From: Scolanthus callimorphus
Lineage: Eukaryota > Cnidaria > Anthozoa > Actiniaria > Edwardsiidae
Length of the DNA stretch: 64,000 nucleotides
Assembly (NCBI GenBank): GCA_033964015.1
Contig: JAWWUD010000094.1
Span: 124,001-188,000, forward strand
Direction of reading: 5' to 3'
This document shows positions 35,601 through 41,050 of the stretch, one piece after another. Numbering within the stretch: the first letter of the stretch is position 1; each line of letters begins with the position of its first letter. The notes below the pieces were generated by a model that was given only the letters and a program-made list of their open reading frames with translations, ran no database searches and was not told where the DNA came from. Position numbers and translations under genes: made by a program.

Positions 35601-38600
35601 AATACTACTTTTACAGCCGTTTACAAGTCGTTGCATCGCGACCCGCGTTTTCAAAACATCGGTTTAGTTATTTTTGGCTTATGCTGTTCTCTGTGTGGCC
35701 GGGGCACACACCTGCGCTTAAGACAACTCTGACTATGGATGTTACTTGTATATTTGCAGGATTACAAAACGTATCTGGATTTTGTTCTAGCATTGGAAAA
35801 TCGTAAAGAACCACAGGTACCTTATCTTTGCATCATGTAACCTGTTACAAATTTCCCTTTTAAGAATTTATTTTCGTCCATGAATTGCTGTCAAATATGC
35901 CTATAAAATTTCATTTTACGCCTAACTTTTTAGACTTAGGCGTAAAATAACAACTGTATTTTCAGTTTTTACAGTCTTCTCCTAGTGGATTTACGCCTAG
36001 ATTTTTGACGAATTACACCAGTAATGTTGGTACAAGGCGTAAAATTACGACTACGATTATTTTTTTAATTTCGAGCCCTGTTTTACCTTTTAGCCTTCTA
36101 TACTTATATGTCCATTCCATATATTGTTTTATTCTTCAGGCACTTCAGTATCTGTTCAGAATACTAGACGTACAGGTGAACACTAAGATTATGTTGTTCA
36201 ATAAATAGTTATCAGAACAGAACCGGTCACCGGGTTAAGCTAGATAACGGCGACGTTCTTTGCCGTCCAACGTACTCGCCGTAGCGGATGAGAATCAGGA
36301 TATGCCCTTGGCAAACTCGTGATTGGGCAAGATTCTATTGACATCATCTCGTTTGGTGTCACTATTTTCGCACACTTTTGGTTGTGTAAAAACATCGAAA
36401 TCACTGATGGATAGCCAAAATACTAGTCTAAGGCTCTGTTCACATTCGTTTCACCGAAAACGCATCGATTGATCCGCGTCCACTCTACCGTTTTCATAGC
36501 GGAGCCGTCCACACTAAAACACTCGAAAACGCTGAAAGGGGTGGCGTGACGTCATTTTAATAATATACGCATGCTCAAAAGGAGACGCGCCTGCGGTATT
36601 TTCGGTTTCCCGCCGGCGCGTCATTGAAATCTAAAAGCACGTGCTACAGTTGACGTCATTGTTTTCGTCCGTCCACACTAACACGATATTTTTACGGATT
36701 CGCTTATATTCACTTTCGAGAGCGTTTTCAAACTTATACAGATTCGATGAAAACGATCAGCGTGTTAGTGTGGACGGAAGGCCTAACGTATCAAATTACG
36801 GATATACGGATTCAAACGAAAACGCGTTAATGTGGACGGGCCCTAAGTTTGTTTTAAAAATAACAGTTTAACTACAAAACGATCACTTCATGGACCCATT
36901 ACAAAGCAGACTAAAATAATCGAAACATCGTATCGCCCGTGGTAGAAATTTGAGTGAGTTATTTCGCGCCCCATCACAACTCGTCCTTATTATTTGCATA
37001 TTCACGAGCTAAAAATAATAGTGGTGACTGTCTTTGATATTGTTAGATAATATTATAATAGGCCGTATTAGCGAAAATAATGTGATTAATGTGCTTTTTG
37101 CAGGCATGTGGGGCCTTGAATATATTTTCCCTGAATTATTTCTTCCGAGTAAGTATCCAACAGCATCGTAGCACTGTTAAGTCCTTTTTATTATCCAACT
37201 GCAACGAGAGGAGAACAAATATCGCAGGGGTGAGACTGGGACGAGTACAAATATCCCGCGATATTGTATACTTCCAAACTGTTTTCACTAATTTCGTCCA
37301 TTGTCACTTCAAAACAACGGGAAATAGAATTTCGGATAATAAACAACTTATTAGACATTTTAATGTACAATTTCTCTGAACATTTTTTCTCGTATTTGTA
37401 AGACGGGCTGGACAAAATATACATATTGTACATTAAAAATATATATGTATTGGCCCCTTATGTTATGGCCTCCTCTTTGTAAAGCCACCCCCTTTCTCTA
37501 CATATAAGCGTACCACTCTATCTTACCTAGACTAGGTTGCAATGCTGATTTGTTTTCCGAGAGGAAAGAGGACAGAACGTCTGTCTGTCTTTCCTCTAGA
37601 ATCCATTCCATCGGGTAAGGGGCGGACCATTAGAAATTGGGCGAGTGGAGTGTGGCAATTTGTTTGCGAATGATATGATTTTTTTTTTTTGGGGGGGGGG
37701 GGGGGGGGGCGAGGGGGGGAGGTTCAGAAATGTTTTCCGGAACTTGTGCCCTCTCGGAGTATTACCACTGTATGCATTGCTATGCGCGACCTCAAAATTC
37801 ACTGTTGCGATGGGCGATGGGCGATTTTTAGCTGTCAATCAAACCAAAACGCTGGATTCGGCCTCTTCAGTGGGTCGAAATTGATTGCCAAATCAACCAA
37901 ATAGCCCTAAGCTATCCTTTGTCTTCCTTGCCTCGAACGTTTGACTTTCAGGTTCAAGAAAATTAACATTACAGTTATTACAGTTACAACCAATCGCAAC
38001 AGTGAATTTTGAGGTCGCATAGCAATGCATACGGTGGTAATATACCGAGAGAGCGCTAGAGCCTATCAGCGTTATATTGCTCTCTTGACAGGCGATTCAA
38101 GGGGACATGTCCAAGCACGGACATGAGCCGGTCAAGTTCATGGATGTCAAGGTAAAGTAGTCAAATGGTTAATCGTGCACAAACGTTTTTCAGTAAAATC
38201 CATTCTCGTAATAAGAGCTCTCCGCCTCGGGCGAATTTATTTTTAACGCCAAGTGCCATAAAGTGGGCGTAATTGACAATATCGCCCTCCGCGGGCGAAT
38301 TTATTTTTTACGCCCACATCAAGATGGCGGCTAGCTAGTATAAATATTCATTATGATTCACATATCCTCGTTCTATGAGTGAATTAAAAGGAGGGTGTTG
38401 ACCTGCGATCTCTCTCGTAGCTCATGTGTAAGATGTTGGGTTATGAATAGGTAATTTGCACAGTAACTTGCCTTCTCAATAAAGTGCCATAAAGTCGGCG
38501 TAAATAAAAAAAATCGCCCAGCGCGGGATGTTTTTTTTTAATGCTGCTAAAAAAACTAAGAACGTTTCGTGAGAAAAGATTATCATATAATCTTGCTTGG

Positions 38601-41039
38601 TTTGCTTTGAAGCACTTCCATAAATTTTGAATATTTTTTAACCAAATATATATTTAAAGAGCCACTGTCAGCCTAGCAACATACCGAGACAGAGAAAGAA
38701 TCCATTTCCATCGGCTGATTTAGGGAATGTAGCGCGATATTTGCAATTGAATTCGATAACTGAATAATAAAACGTTTTTTAGAAGATTTTTTCAAGATTT
38801 CTATTCGTAATTCGTTGTCTCATATCGACTGAAAACAATAACAAAGGAATGGCTGACACAGGCTCTTTAAAAGTATTCATGTTTGCAAGTGCATGTGCAC
38901 AAACCACTGTTATCCATTCTCGTTTGCGTGACTTCCGGTTTTGATGCAGGTGTGCAACATTAAAGACCTCTTTACCTTGGGCGTAATGTTGTCTCATTTC
39001 AGATCACGTGGCATTCAATTGAATGATCTTTCTTTGTTTGGGTTGCCTCCATATTCATAAAAACAAAGAAAGAATACTCATGGGAATGCCACGTGATCTG
39101 AAATGGGACAACATTGCGCTCAAGGTAAAGAGGTCTATTACCCTCCCAAATCTGTCGTATGGGAATCTGACGAATTCCGTGTCTTTTACGTGACATGCTC
39201 TCGACCAATAAGATACTAGAAGAAAATGAACATTGAGGCTTGGTTTATACTAATAAAGGGATTGATCTGCTTTCGTTATGTATAGGATGAGATATTTGAC
39301 ATGGTTAAGCCTCAAGACCCATACAAGATCGCACTACAGGACCTTATTAACAGGTAACATCTGGCGGATGAAAAATATTATTTCTGAGGTTTTATCGGAT
39401 ATTTCCATCGTGAAAGCGTGCGCTTTACAACAACTAAAATTTAACACGGCCGACAAATTCCTGGCTGCGTCTTCAACGCGTCTGACATATCGACGGGCGC
39501 GTCTTTACCGCGTCTGACATACTCATGGGCGCGTCTTTCACGCGTCTGACACCTTCATGAGCGCGTCTTCTAGGCGTCTGACATATTCATGGGCGCGTCT
39601 TTATTGTGTCTGACATATCCATGAGCGCGTCTTAATCTTGCCTGACATTCATGGCCGCGTCTTTCATGCGAATGGCATATTCATGGGCGCGTCTTTCACG
39701 CGTCTGACATATCCATTGGCGCGTCTTTATCGTGTCTGACATATTCATGGGCTCGTCTTTGCCGCGTCTGACACACTCATGGACGCGTCTTTCACGCATC
39801 CGACATATCCAGGGGCGCGTCTTTACCGCGTCTGACACATTCATGGGCGCGCTTTTATCGTGTCTGACATATCCATGGTTGCGTCTTTACCGCATCTGAC
39901 ATATTCATTGGCGCGTCTTTCACGCGTCTGACAAATTCCTGGCTGCGTCTTTACCGCGTCTGACATCTCCATGGGAGCGTCTTTATTGTGTCTGACATAC
40001 TCATGGGCGCGTTATTATTGTGTCTGACATATCCATTGGCGCGTCTTTCACGCGTCTGACATATTCATGGGCGCGTCTTTCACGCGTCTGGCATATCCAT
40101 TGGCGCGTCTTTCACGCGTCTGACATATTCATGGGCGCGTCTTTCACGCGTCTGACATATTCATGGGCGCGTCTTTATTGTGTCTGACATATCCATGTGC
40201 GCGTCTTTCACGCGTCTGACATATCCATTGGGCGTCTTTCACGCGTCTGACATATTCATGGGCGCGTCTTTCACGCGTCTGGCATATCCATGGACGCGTC
40301 TATCGTGTCTGACATATCCATGTGCGCGTCATTACCGCGTCTGACATATTCATGGGCGCGTCTTTATTGTGTCTGACATACTCATGGGCGCGTCTATCGT
40401 GTCTGACATATCCATTGGCGCGTCTTTCACGCGTCTGACAAATTCATGGGCGCGTCTTTCACGCGTCTGGCATATCCATGTGCGCGTCTCTCGTGTCTGA
40501 CATATCCATGTGCTCGTCTTTCACGCGTCTGACATATTCATGGGCGCGTCTTTCACGCGTCTGACATATTCATGGGCGCGTCTTTATTGTGTCTGACATC
40601 CATGGGCGCGTCTATCGTGTCTGACATATCCATGTGCGCGTCTTTCACGCGTCTGACATATTCATGGGCGCGTCTTTCACGCGTCTGGCATATCCATGGA
40701 CGCGTCTATCGTGTCTGACATGTCCATGTGCGCGTCTTTACCGCGTCTGACATATTCATGGGCGCGTCTTTATTGTGTCTGACATACTCATGGGCGCGTC
40801 TATCGTGTCTGACATATCCATTGGCGCGTCTTTCACGCGTCTGACAAATTCATGGGCGCGTCTTTCACGCGTCTGATATATCCACTGGCGCATCGTAACG
40901 CGGCTAGCACATTCATTGTTTTTGTTTTTGCTTCAGTGGTCAAGGGGAGACGGTGACGAGCATACTGATCGATCTGAATGGGTTCTGGTCGTACGAAAAC
41001 AGAGAGGTGTTTGCGCAGAACGAGGCCGTGGACGAGTGA
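5163..41039 (+). CDS. PPP2R3C: PP2A regulatory subunit B'' gamma (PPP2R3C/G5PR), 20 coding exons
   Basis: EF-hand-containing B''-family regulatory subunit of protein phosphatase 2A. Coding exons, each with an AG acceptor, a GT donor and matching phases: 5163-5223, 6281-6407, 7264-7368, 7841-7897, 11637-11692, 12393-12449, 13871-13911, 30220-30290, 30530-30574, 31003-31090, 31872-31927, 33548-33623, 34292-34352, 35434-35509, 35760-35816, 36140-36175, 37104-37148, 38092-38151, 39286-39353, 40937-41039. They total 1346 nt; one base is missing in exon 2, which would give 448 aa (human 453). Diagnostic segments: EDEVLQQKLREESRAVFLQ (exon 3), LWFLLDKHHTPP (4), VWLHQTRIGLSLYDVAGQGY (8), LEKSFYSFYVCTAVRKFF (10), NWFSAPSALRVYG (12), an EF-hand loop DTDHNGMLSKEE (13), DRVFQECLTYDGEM (14), LIDLNGFWSYENRE (20). 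Intron 7 hosts two GPCR genes. Orthology is very secure. Confidence 0.95.
5466..5646. repeat. Fragments of two MITE families
   Basis: 5466-5540 matches the left part of the ACATGTAGCGCGCAACATTG element seen whole at 45997-46249. 5580-5646 is one end of the TAGAGCAG family (ACGAAATCTGCTCTA terminus). Both lie in PPP2R3C intron 1. Confidence 0.55.
5797..5971. mobile_element. MITE, TAGAGCAG family
   Basis: The ends are inverted: TAGAGCAGATATTGTATGAC on the left and a diverged GTCGTACAAAATCCACTA on the right. The interior is GC-richer, with CACGGTCTCGGCATGG/TGGCCACGGTG motifs. The same family occurs at 44489-44655 and 62387-62560. A TA target duplication is likely because both ends abut TA. Confidence 0.7.
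5989..6244. mobile_element. MITE, TAGAGCGG family, 36 bp before PPP2R3C exon 2
   Basis: Terminal inverted repeats TAGAGCAGATTTCACATTAC and GACAGTCATGTGAAATCCGC...TCTA. The interior has several CCAATCA/TGATTGG motifs. It is the reverse-orientation counterpart of 43126-43381. Its right end is only 36 bp from the exon 2 acceptor, so it supplies sequence close to the branch-point region. Confidence 0.75.
6281..6407 (+). other. PPP2R3C: PPP2R3C exon 2 with an apparent one-base deletion
   Basis: The acceptor CTTGTAG and donor AAG|GTACTG bracket 127 bp. The first part reads ESETDLFT in the frame set by exon 1. The second part reads KYYTEWKGQ...NTIPKFYYK only in the next frame. Both halves align to one continuous stretch of the human protein (DLFTKYYSEWKGG...TIPRFYYR). 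The break is at the AAA run 6324-6326; one more A restores the frame and makes the donor phase fit exon 3. The rest of the gene is intact. Confidence 0.85.
8103..9228. mobile_element. 1.1 kb inverted-repeat transposon-like element in PPP2R3C intron 4
   Basis: TAGTCTAGGAGCAG at 8103-8116 is matched by its reverse complement CTGCTCCTAGACTA at 9215-9228. Similarity between the arms continues inward for roughly 150-200 bp (CGTAGCACCCA...CGCAGAC; AACATTCCGATATCGGGCA against TGCCCAATATCGGGGTGTT), with substitutions. There is no coding potential. It is a non-autonomous element of unknown superfamily; a TA target site is possible. Confidence 0.65.
9477..11191. mobile_element. TIR-bounded element carrying the 128-bp satellite
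   Basis: A 13-bp perfect terminal inverted repeat, AGCGGAGCTCCCG at 9477-9489 and CGGGAGCTCCGCT at 11179-11191, encloses the satellite plus short unique ends, including a GGGCGCC palindrome near 9490 and a (TTCG)n run near 9600. Similar termini appear at 15221 (AGCGGAGCTC) and at 16846 and 22052 (GAGCTCCGCT), which suggests a dispersed family. No transposase is present. Confidence 0.6.
9625..10960 (+). repeat. 128-bp tandem satellite, eleven units, with CRE and E-box palindromes
   Basis: The ATCTCAAG/ATCTCGAG core recurs at 9653, 9781, 9909, 10037, 10165, 10293, 10420, 10548, 10663, 10791 and 10919. The spacing is 128 bp except for one 127 and one 115. Most units contain GGTCACGTGACATGACGTCA followed by CGATGACGTCA, so each has one CACGTG and two TGACGTCA sites in a larger palindrome centred on TCGA. 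Short open frames across it are by-products of the repetition. Confidence 0.95.
11336..11506. repeat. Degenerate copy of the GGACGATTCCAGC MITE
   Basis: It retains diverged pieces of the family at 33207-33374: CAAGCCGTGTCCCACAACTA, CCAGAATGCAGC, AACAGTTTGTTTGTC and TTTTAGCTGGAATTGTC. It lies in PPP2R3C intron 4, before exon 5. Confidence 0.5.
11873..11979. mobile_element. Short MITE, TAGAGCGG family
   Basis: TAGAGCGGATTTCAGTTGAC at the left and CATATGAAATCCGCTTTAG at the right are inverted. The interior matches the copy at 1360-1495. It lies in PPP2R3C intron 5. Confidence 0.65.
12545..12943. mobile_element. Inverted-terminus repeat, CACTGTCAC family
   Basis: The left end TTAAAGGAGCACTGTCACC and the right end CGTGACAGTGCCCCTTTAA are inverted repeats. 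The interior has recognisable blocks (AACCTTTCAGCT, GGCTGAACAGTTTTCA) shared with 22773-23114, 46470-47125, 63360-63560 and part of 18920-19040. It is a dispersed non-coding repeat in PPP2R3C intron 6. Confidence 0.7.
13003..13420. mobile_element. MITE with TTA target duplication (PIF/Harbinger-like)
   Basis: The termini TGCCTGGTGCACACTAGCGA and TCGCTAGTGTGGACCAGGCA are inverted. TTA flanks both sides (13000-13002 and 13421-13423). Sub-terminal copies of the same motif occur at about 13078 and 13280, and ACATAA/TTATGT motifs recur. A 3-bp TWA duplication is characteristic of PIF/Harbinger; no transposase is present. Confidence 0.75.
13437..13850 (-). mobile_element. LINE 3' remnant (ORF2 C-terminus, minus strand)
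   Basis: On the minus strand, 13819-13613 encodes RAFFYSAPSFWNALPEDVRN...FKSAIKTFLFR, the usual C-terminal signature of cnidarian and other invertebrate non-LTR RT polyproteins. It is followed by a short 3' end with TATAGCGCCATTTCTACTAA (plus-strand sense) and an (AAT)n tail at 13437-13451. Related tails occur at 30783-30850 and about 59698-59760. The fragment ends about 20 bp before PPP2R3C exon 7. Confidence 0.7.
13985..14165. repeat. Near-perfect 180-bp hairpin, GGTATGTCCTCTTATATACC family
   Basis: Arms of roughly 70-80 bp are almost perfectly complementary (ATGTCCTCTGATTTTCCGTGG at the left; CCACGGAAAATCAGAGGACAT at the right), with a short loop around 14065-14090. A further half-arm (CCGTGGTATGTCCTCTTATG) recurs at 14276. 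An outer inverted pair, TTTTATACCACAAC (14168) and GTTGTGGTATAAAA (14338), suggests nesting of two related elements. Confidence 0.8.
15840..16215. repeat. Dispersed GC-rich repeat, CCCAGAGCTCCCCGGCTCGTC family
   Basis: Inverted and direct copies of a unit read ACCCAGAGCTC...GGCTCGTC...GGGGAGGCTCTGG...CATTTGAG. The same unit occurs at 20850-21420, 29560-29670 and 63275-63345, and as a tandem array at 62681-63105. Long open frames across these units on both strands come from the repeat composition and are not genes. Confidence 0.7.
16644..16774. repeat. 130-bp hairpin inside duplication block A
   Basis: AGTCGGATCTCCAGTGGGTT at the left pairs with AACCCACTGGAGATCCGACT at the right, and the inner GGCGCGTGGGAT pairs with ATCCCGCGCGCC. 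The same hairpin in block B is split by the insertion at 21523-21886. Confidence 0.8.
17620..18741 (+). CDS. Class A (rhodopsin-like) GPCR, copy A, intronless
   Basis: Single exon, 373 aa, seven predicted membrane helices. The N-terminus has NxS/T sites (residues 3-5 and 7-9). TM1 has N55 in ILNALI; TM2 has LADLVVG (82-88); Cys111 precedes TM3; the TM3 end is ERF (138-140) in place of DRY; the second extracellular loop is very short (about 178-187) without a cysteine; TM6 has Pro258 but no CWxP; TM7 ends NPILYG (298-303). The C-tail carries a CC pair (322-323), a near-tandem GNEEP repeat (357-366) and ends LLSFKHL. The short cysteine-free ECL2 recalls melanocortin- or lipid-type receptors, but ligand and subfamily are unknown. 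It lies in PPP2R3C intron 7, same strand, and is paralogous to 24853-25965. No AATAAA within about 300 bp; ATTAAA lies about 255 bp downstream. A 204-aa alternative frame (17580-18194) is a shadow. Confidence 0.9.
   Translation: MNNETANYSGDIEECLLSSMLTDVEKDMRQKEIYITWIVVITLNVATAPFIVILNALIIASVLRNKHLRASTYIIVQAFLSLADLVVGAFVQPLYVALRVYELSFSTEPHCTLRLVHQILALVFIGWSFVSLVVINIERFVAIQFPMSYYLATPTRVISITIGFWTFYAILGVYTLIGLSQNARAKQIVVYSFMIPMTITMLYCYTRVHLTAKRQRQHIAKLTPAQMATTTNRKLIKELKHTFTVTLIMVVFISIYVPSFVMRSLKVLPKTILSSQELVEKLVDPVAETLMILHSFFNPILYGWRIKDVRREMKTLAKSIVCCLWRTKERGSTVEMFEMSERPRIGQANTVAPCTGNEEPGNEEPRLLSFKHL
18920..19350. repeat. Repeat mosaic: CACTGTCAC fragment plus 19060-19350 unit
   Basis: 18920-19040 resembles the body of the CACTGTCAC family (AATCCAATTCCATCCTCTTG). 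19060-19350 is paralogous to 28310-28480 plus 28684-28790: both contain TGCTTCTCAACTGA, CGACAGAAAGCCAG and GCCTGATTGGCTTAGAT or close variants. The copy at 19260-19275 lacks the MITE that splits the other copy. Confidence 0.75.
19441..20600 (-). mobile_element. Broken LINE: endonuclease end and RT start (minus strand)
   Basis: Three overlapping minus-strand pieces belong to one decayed ORF2. 20597-20256 has RRLDYFFVSDSL and APSTDHSAI, typical of the end of an AP-endonuclease domain. 20286-19966 is a basic, coiled-coil-like linker. 19827-19441 has TPGNDGLSKEYYIAFW and KNWRPISLINVDSKI, the first conserved blocks of reverse transcriptase. The frames are broken between pieces, and the catalytic RT core and 3' end are missing. 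L1/Tx1-type is likely from motif style. Confidence 0.8.
20580..20720. repeat. Repeat shared with 29055-29195
   Basis: ATGTTGCGTG...CAACATCG, CACATCGATTGAGT and GGCTTCCTTCGATCGCCCAC occur in the same order at both places. Non-coding. Both copies run into a CATTTGCATAAGC motif, which recurs inverted near 45030. Confidence 0.65.
20850..21420. repeat. Cluster of CCCAGAGCTCC/GGGGAGGCTC repeat units
   Basis: At least three head-to-head and direct units of the family described at 15840-16215, just upstream of duplication block B as they are upstream of block A. Open frames of 60-88 codons on both strands come from the unit itself. Confidence 0.65.
21523..21886. mobile_element. MITE with TA target duplication, verified by empty site
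   Basis: The ends CACTTTTTTTTATAAGAAC and (inverted) CACTCTTTTTTTTTTAGAAG are flanked by TA on both sides. Block A has the uninterrupted site GGATATGATT at the corresponding place (about 16677). The interior is rich in AAGAACAT/AAGAACG words, like the elements at 52725-52890 and 54404-54831. A TA duplication with a CACT terminus fits a Tc1/mariner-type MITE. Confidence 0.8.
22773..23114. mobile_element. CACTGTCAC-family repeat
   Basis: Inverted ends AAGGGGCACTGTCACG and CATGACAGTTGCCCCTTT. The interior blocks TTGTTCAGCCTGTTCG, CAATCCAATTCCATCCGCTC and AGCAGCTGAAAGGTTA are shared with the other family members. Confidence 0.75.
24094..24315. mobile_element. MITE with TAA target duplication
   Basis: The termini GGGGTGGACCATTAGAAATT and AATTTCTAATGGTCCACCCC are perfect inverted repeats flanked by TAA (24091-24093 and 24316-24318). 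The interior contains repeated GAATTTTTTTTCGG words. A truncated relative starts at 37620. Confidence 0.85.
24328..24425. repeat. 98-bp hairpin ending in GTTAATTAC
   Basis: Arms GTTAATTACCTCGATTCTCG and CGAATCTCGGTAATTAAC, with inner AATAACCCCAATACATCC pairing with GGATGTATTGGGGTTATT around a CGGGCCTACGGCCC loop. Its right end forms the junction of the composite insertion. Confidence 0.8.
24853..25965 (+). CDS. Class A (rhodopsin-like) GPCR, copy B, intronless
   Basis: Single exon, 370 aa, almost identical to the GPCR at 17620-18741 through the seven helices: LADLVVG, ERF at the TM3 end, very short ECL2, Pro in TM6 without CWxP, NPILYG in TM7. About ten substitutions in the helical region are conservative (I/V, K/R, A/V, L/F). 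An extra Val codon precedes PKTIL in the third extracellular loop. The cytoplasmic tail differs most: it has EEISERP in place of EMFEMSERP and only one GNEEP motif, but keeps the LLSFKHL end. AATAAA lies at 26045-26050, about 80 bp past the stop, in sequence that copy A does not share. It is in PPP2R3C intron 7 on the same strand. Ligand unknown. Confidence 0.9.
   Translation: MSNETANYSGDIEECLLSSMLTDVEKDMRQKEIYITWIVVVTLNVATAPFIVILNALIVASVLRNKHLRASTYIIVQAFLSFADLVVGAFVQPLYVALRVYELSFSTEPHCTLRLVHQILALVFIGWSFVSLVVINIERFVAIQFPMSYYLVTPTRVISITIGFWTFYAILGVYTLIGLSQNARARQIVVYSFMIPMTITMLYCYTRVHLTAKRQRQHIAKLTPTQMATTTNRKLIKELKHTFTVTLIMVVFISIYVPSFVMRSLKVLVPKTILSSQELVEKLVDPVAETLIILHSFFNPILYGWRIKDVRREMRTLAKSIVCCLWRKKERGSTVEEISERPRMCQSNVVAPCDEIPGNEEPRLLSFKHL
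26045..26050 (+). terminator. Likely poly(A) signal of GPCR copy B
   Basis: AATAAA about 80 bp after the stop codon, following a short TG-rich stretch. Block A diverges before this point, so copy A lacks it. Confidence 0.45.
26123..26334. repeat. 210-bp hairpin MITE
   Basis: Long arms: GACCAAATCGGCT at the left and AGCCGATTTGGTC at the right, with TTGTTGCCACCCAATTCAGA pairing with TCTGAATTGGGTGGCAACAA and ATGATTCCTTTGGGTGGTT with its complement. About 85 bp per arm with only a few mismatches. No coding content. Confidence 0.85.
26773..26910. repeat. Imperfect inverted repeat, ATCAAACACT termini
   Basis: ATCAAACACTCGATAGAG at the left pairs with CTCTCTAGTGTTTGAT at the right; CATCAGGATTTC pairs with GAAATCCTGATG, and CGAAGTCGG and AACTCGG lie inside. 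Short MITE-like element. Confidence 0.65.
27250..27975 (-). mobile_element. LINE 3' fragment (RT C-terminal region, minus strand)
   Basis: Reading the minus strand downward, the pieces give AKLLGITISSDLTWNEHIDKCIKKA, then LPAYLRKELERVEKRALSIICP, then SIVNDPAHRLHSLLPF...YQLRRKGQF...CKTERFKNRFI. These are the conserved end of many invertebrate jockey/RTE-like polyproteins. Frame changes and an in-frame stop show it is dead. The 3' end is AT-rich, near 27250-27420. Only the last third of the ORF is present, as in 5'-truncated insertions. Confidence 0.8.
28310..28790. repeat. Repeat copy split by a MITE
   Basis: 28310-28479 and 28684-28790 together match 19060-19350. They share the AGTGCAGTCGACTGG...CCAGTCGACTGCACT palindrome, which straddles CGTCGCGACAGAAAG. 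The element at 28480-28683 separates the halves. Confidence 0.8.
28480..28683. mobile_element. 204-bp MITE with TTA target duplication, empty site known
   Basis: The termini GACCCCGTCCACATTACACC and GGTGTAGTGTGGACGGGGTC begin inverted arms of about 50 bp, continuing with GAAAACGGATACTTTTTGCTCC. TTA stands on both sides (28477-28479 and 28684-28686). The paralogous repeat at 19260-19275 has no insertion. The TWA duplication indicates a PIF/Harbinger-type MITE. A larger relative is at 36432-36843. Confidence 0.9.
29195..29442 (+). repeat. Tandem repeat, two 100-bp units with inner 20-bp triplication
   Basis: GCAGGGTCTAGATTCAGAATG...AATAGCGGAAAACCAATGAAG occurs twice. Between the copies GAAGCCTACTCGGAAAATTT is present three times in a row. 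Non-coding. It follows the repeat shared with 20580-20720. Confidence 0.85.
31160..31500 (+). repeat. Direct repeat in PPP2R3C intron 10
   Basis: GAAGAGCGATGCTGCGCGTT and ACCAAACAACTTGTC...GCAACAAATC appear twice, about 220 bp apart, each preceded by GTAAAACG-GCA-CA and a TTGTTGCAAAAC motif. Another GTAAAACGAGCAACAACG lies at 31536. It is probably two copies of one CpG-rich dispersed element. Confidence 0.7.
32549..32602 (+). repeat. (AAT)n microsatellite
   Basis: About 18 uninterrupted AAT/TAA trinucleotides in PPP2R3C intron 11, next to a hairpin element. Confidence 0.95.
32614..32752. repeat. Hairpin MITE, AGGACTCCATGC termini
   Basis: AGGACTCCATGCTGTCCAAT at the left pairs with ATTGGACAAGCATGGAGTCC at the right; inside, ATTGGATGATTC pairs with GAATCATCCA around a GGCCGCAGGCC loop. 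Further CCAATTA/TTGGACGATTC pieces extend to 32880. Confidence 0.8.
33207..33374. mobile_element. MITE, ATGGACGATTCCAGC family
   Basis: Termini ATGGACGATTCCAGCTATAA and TTATAGCTGGAGTCGTCCAT, with CGCGCGCG next to each end. The interior has two GCGCTGCAT blocks. A shorter sibling is at 45151-45244 and the ends recur at 61474-62195. It lies in PPP2R3C intron 11, upstream of exon 12. Confidence 0.85.
34643..34839. repeat. Inverted-terminus repeat, TTTAAAGGCCCATA
   Basis: TTTTAAAGGCCCATAAGC at the left and ACTATGGGCCTTTAAA at the right are inverted; the inner part is not palindromic. Short non-coding element in PPP2R3C intron 13. Confidence 0.6.
36432..36843. mobile_element. MITE with TAA target duplication, GTCCACACTAA type
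   Basis: TAA flanks both ends (36429-36431 and 36844-36846). The left end GGCTCTGTTCACATTCG and right end TGTGGACGGGCCC are imperfect inverted repeats. GTCCACACTAA/TTAGTGTGGAC and GAAAACG words recur inside. It is related to 28480-28683. It lies in PPP2R3C intron 16. Confidence 0.75.
37617..38051. repeat. Truncated TAAGGGG MITE plus 300-bp inverted repeat
   Basis: TAAGGGGCGGACCATTAGAA at 37617 matches one end of the element at 24094 but has no second end. A G-tract of 19 follows (37691-37709). 37751-38051 is an inverted repeat: CTCTCGGAGTATTACCACTG, GCATTGCTATGCG-CGACCTC and AAATTCACTGTTGCGATGGG are mirrored at 37994-38051. A half copy of that second element is at 54890-54945. Confidence 0.75.
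38960..39137. repeat. Inverted-repeat element in PPP2R3C intron 18
   Basis: Arms with GACCTCTTTACCTTG, CATTTCAGATCACGTGGCAT and TCTTTCTTTGTTT are mirrored on the right side. About 75 bp per arm. No coding content. Confidence 0.8.
39445..40905 (+). repeat. 32-bp CpG-rich minisatellite, about 45 units, PPP2R3C intron 19
   Basis: The unit is GGGCGCGTCTTTCACGCGTC followed by TGACATATTCAT, 32 bp, with 30-bp variants carrying CTATCGTGTC. Units are head to tail with no unique spacers, so this is not a CRISPR array. Most contain ACGCGT. It ends 30 bp before the acceptor of the last PPP2R3C exon. Confidence 0.95.
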
Positions 41040-41050
41040 CCAGGTGCCGA

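Noticed and set aside
39445..40905. Possible CRISPR array
   Set aside because: Units are head to tail with no unique spacers and the context is a eukaryotic intron.
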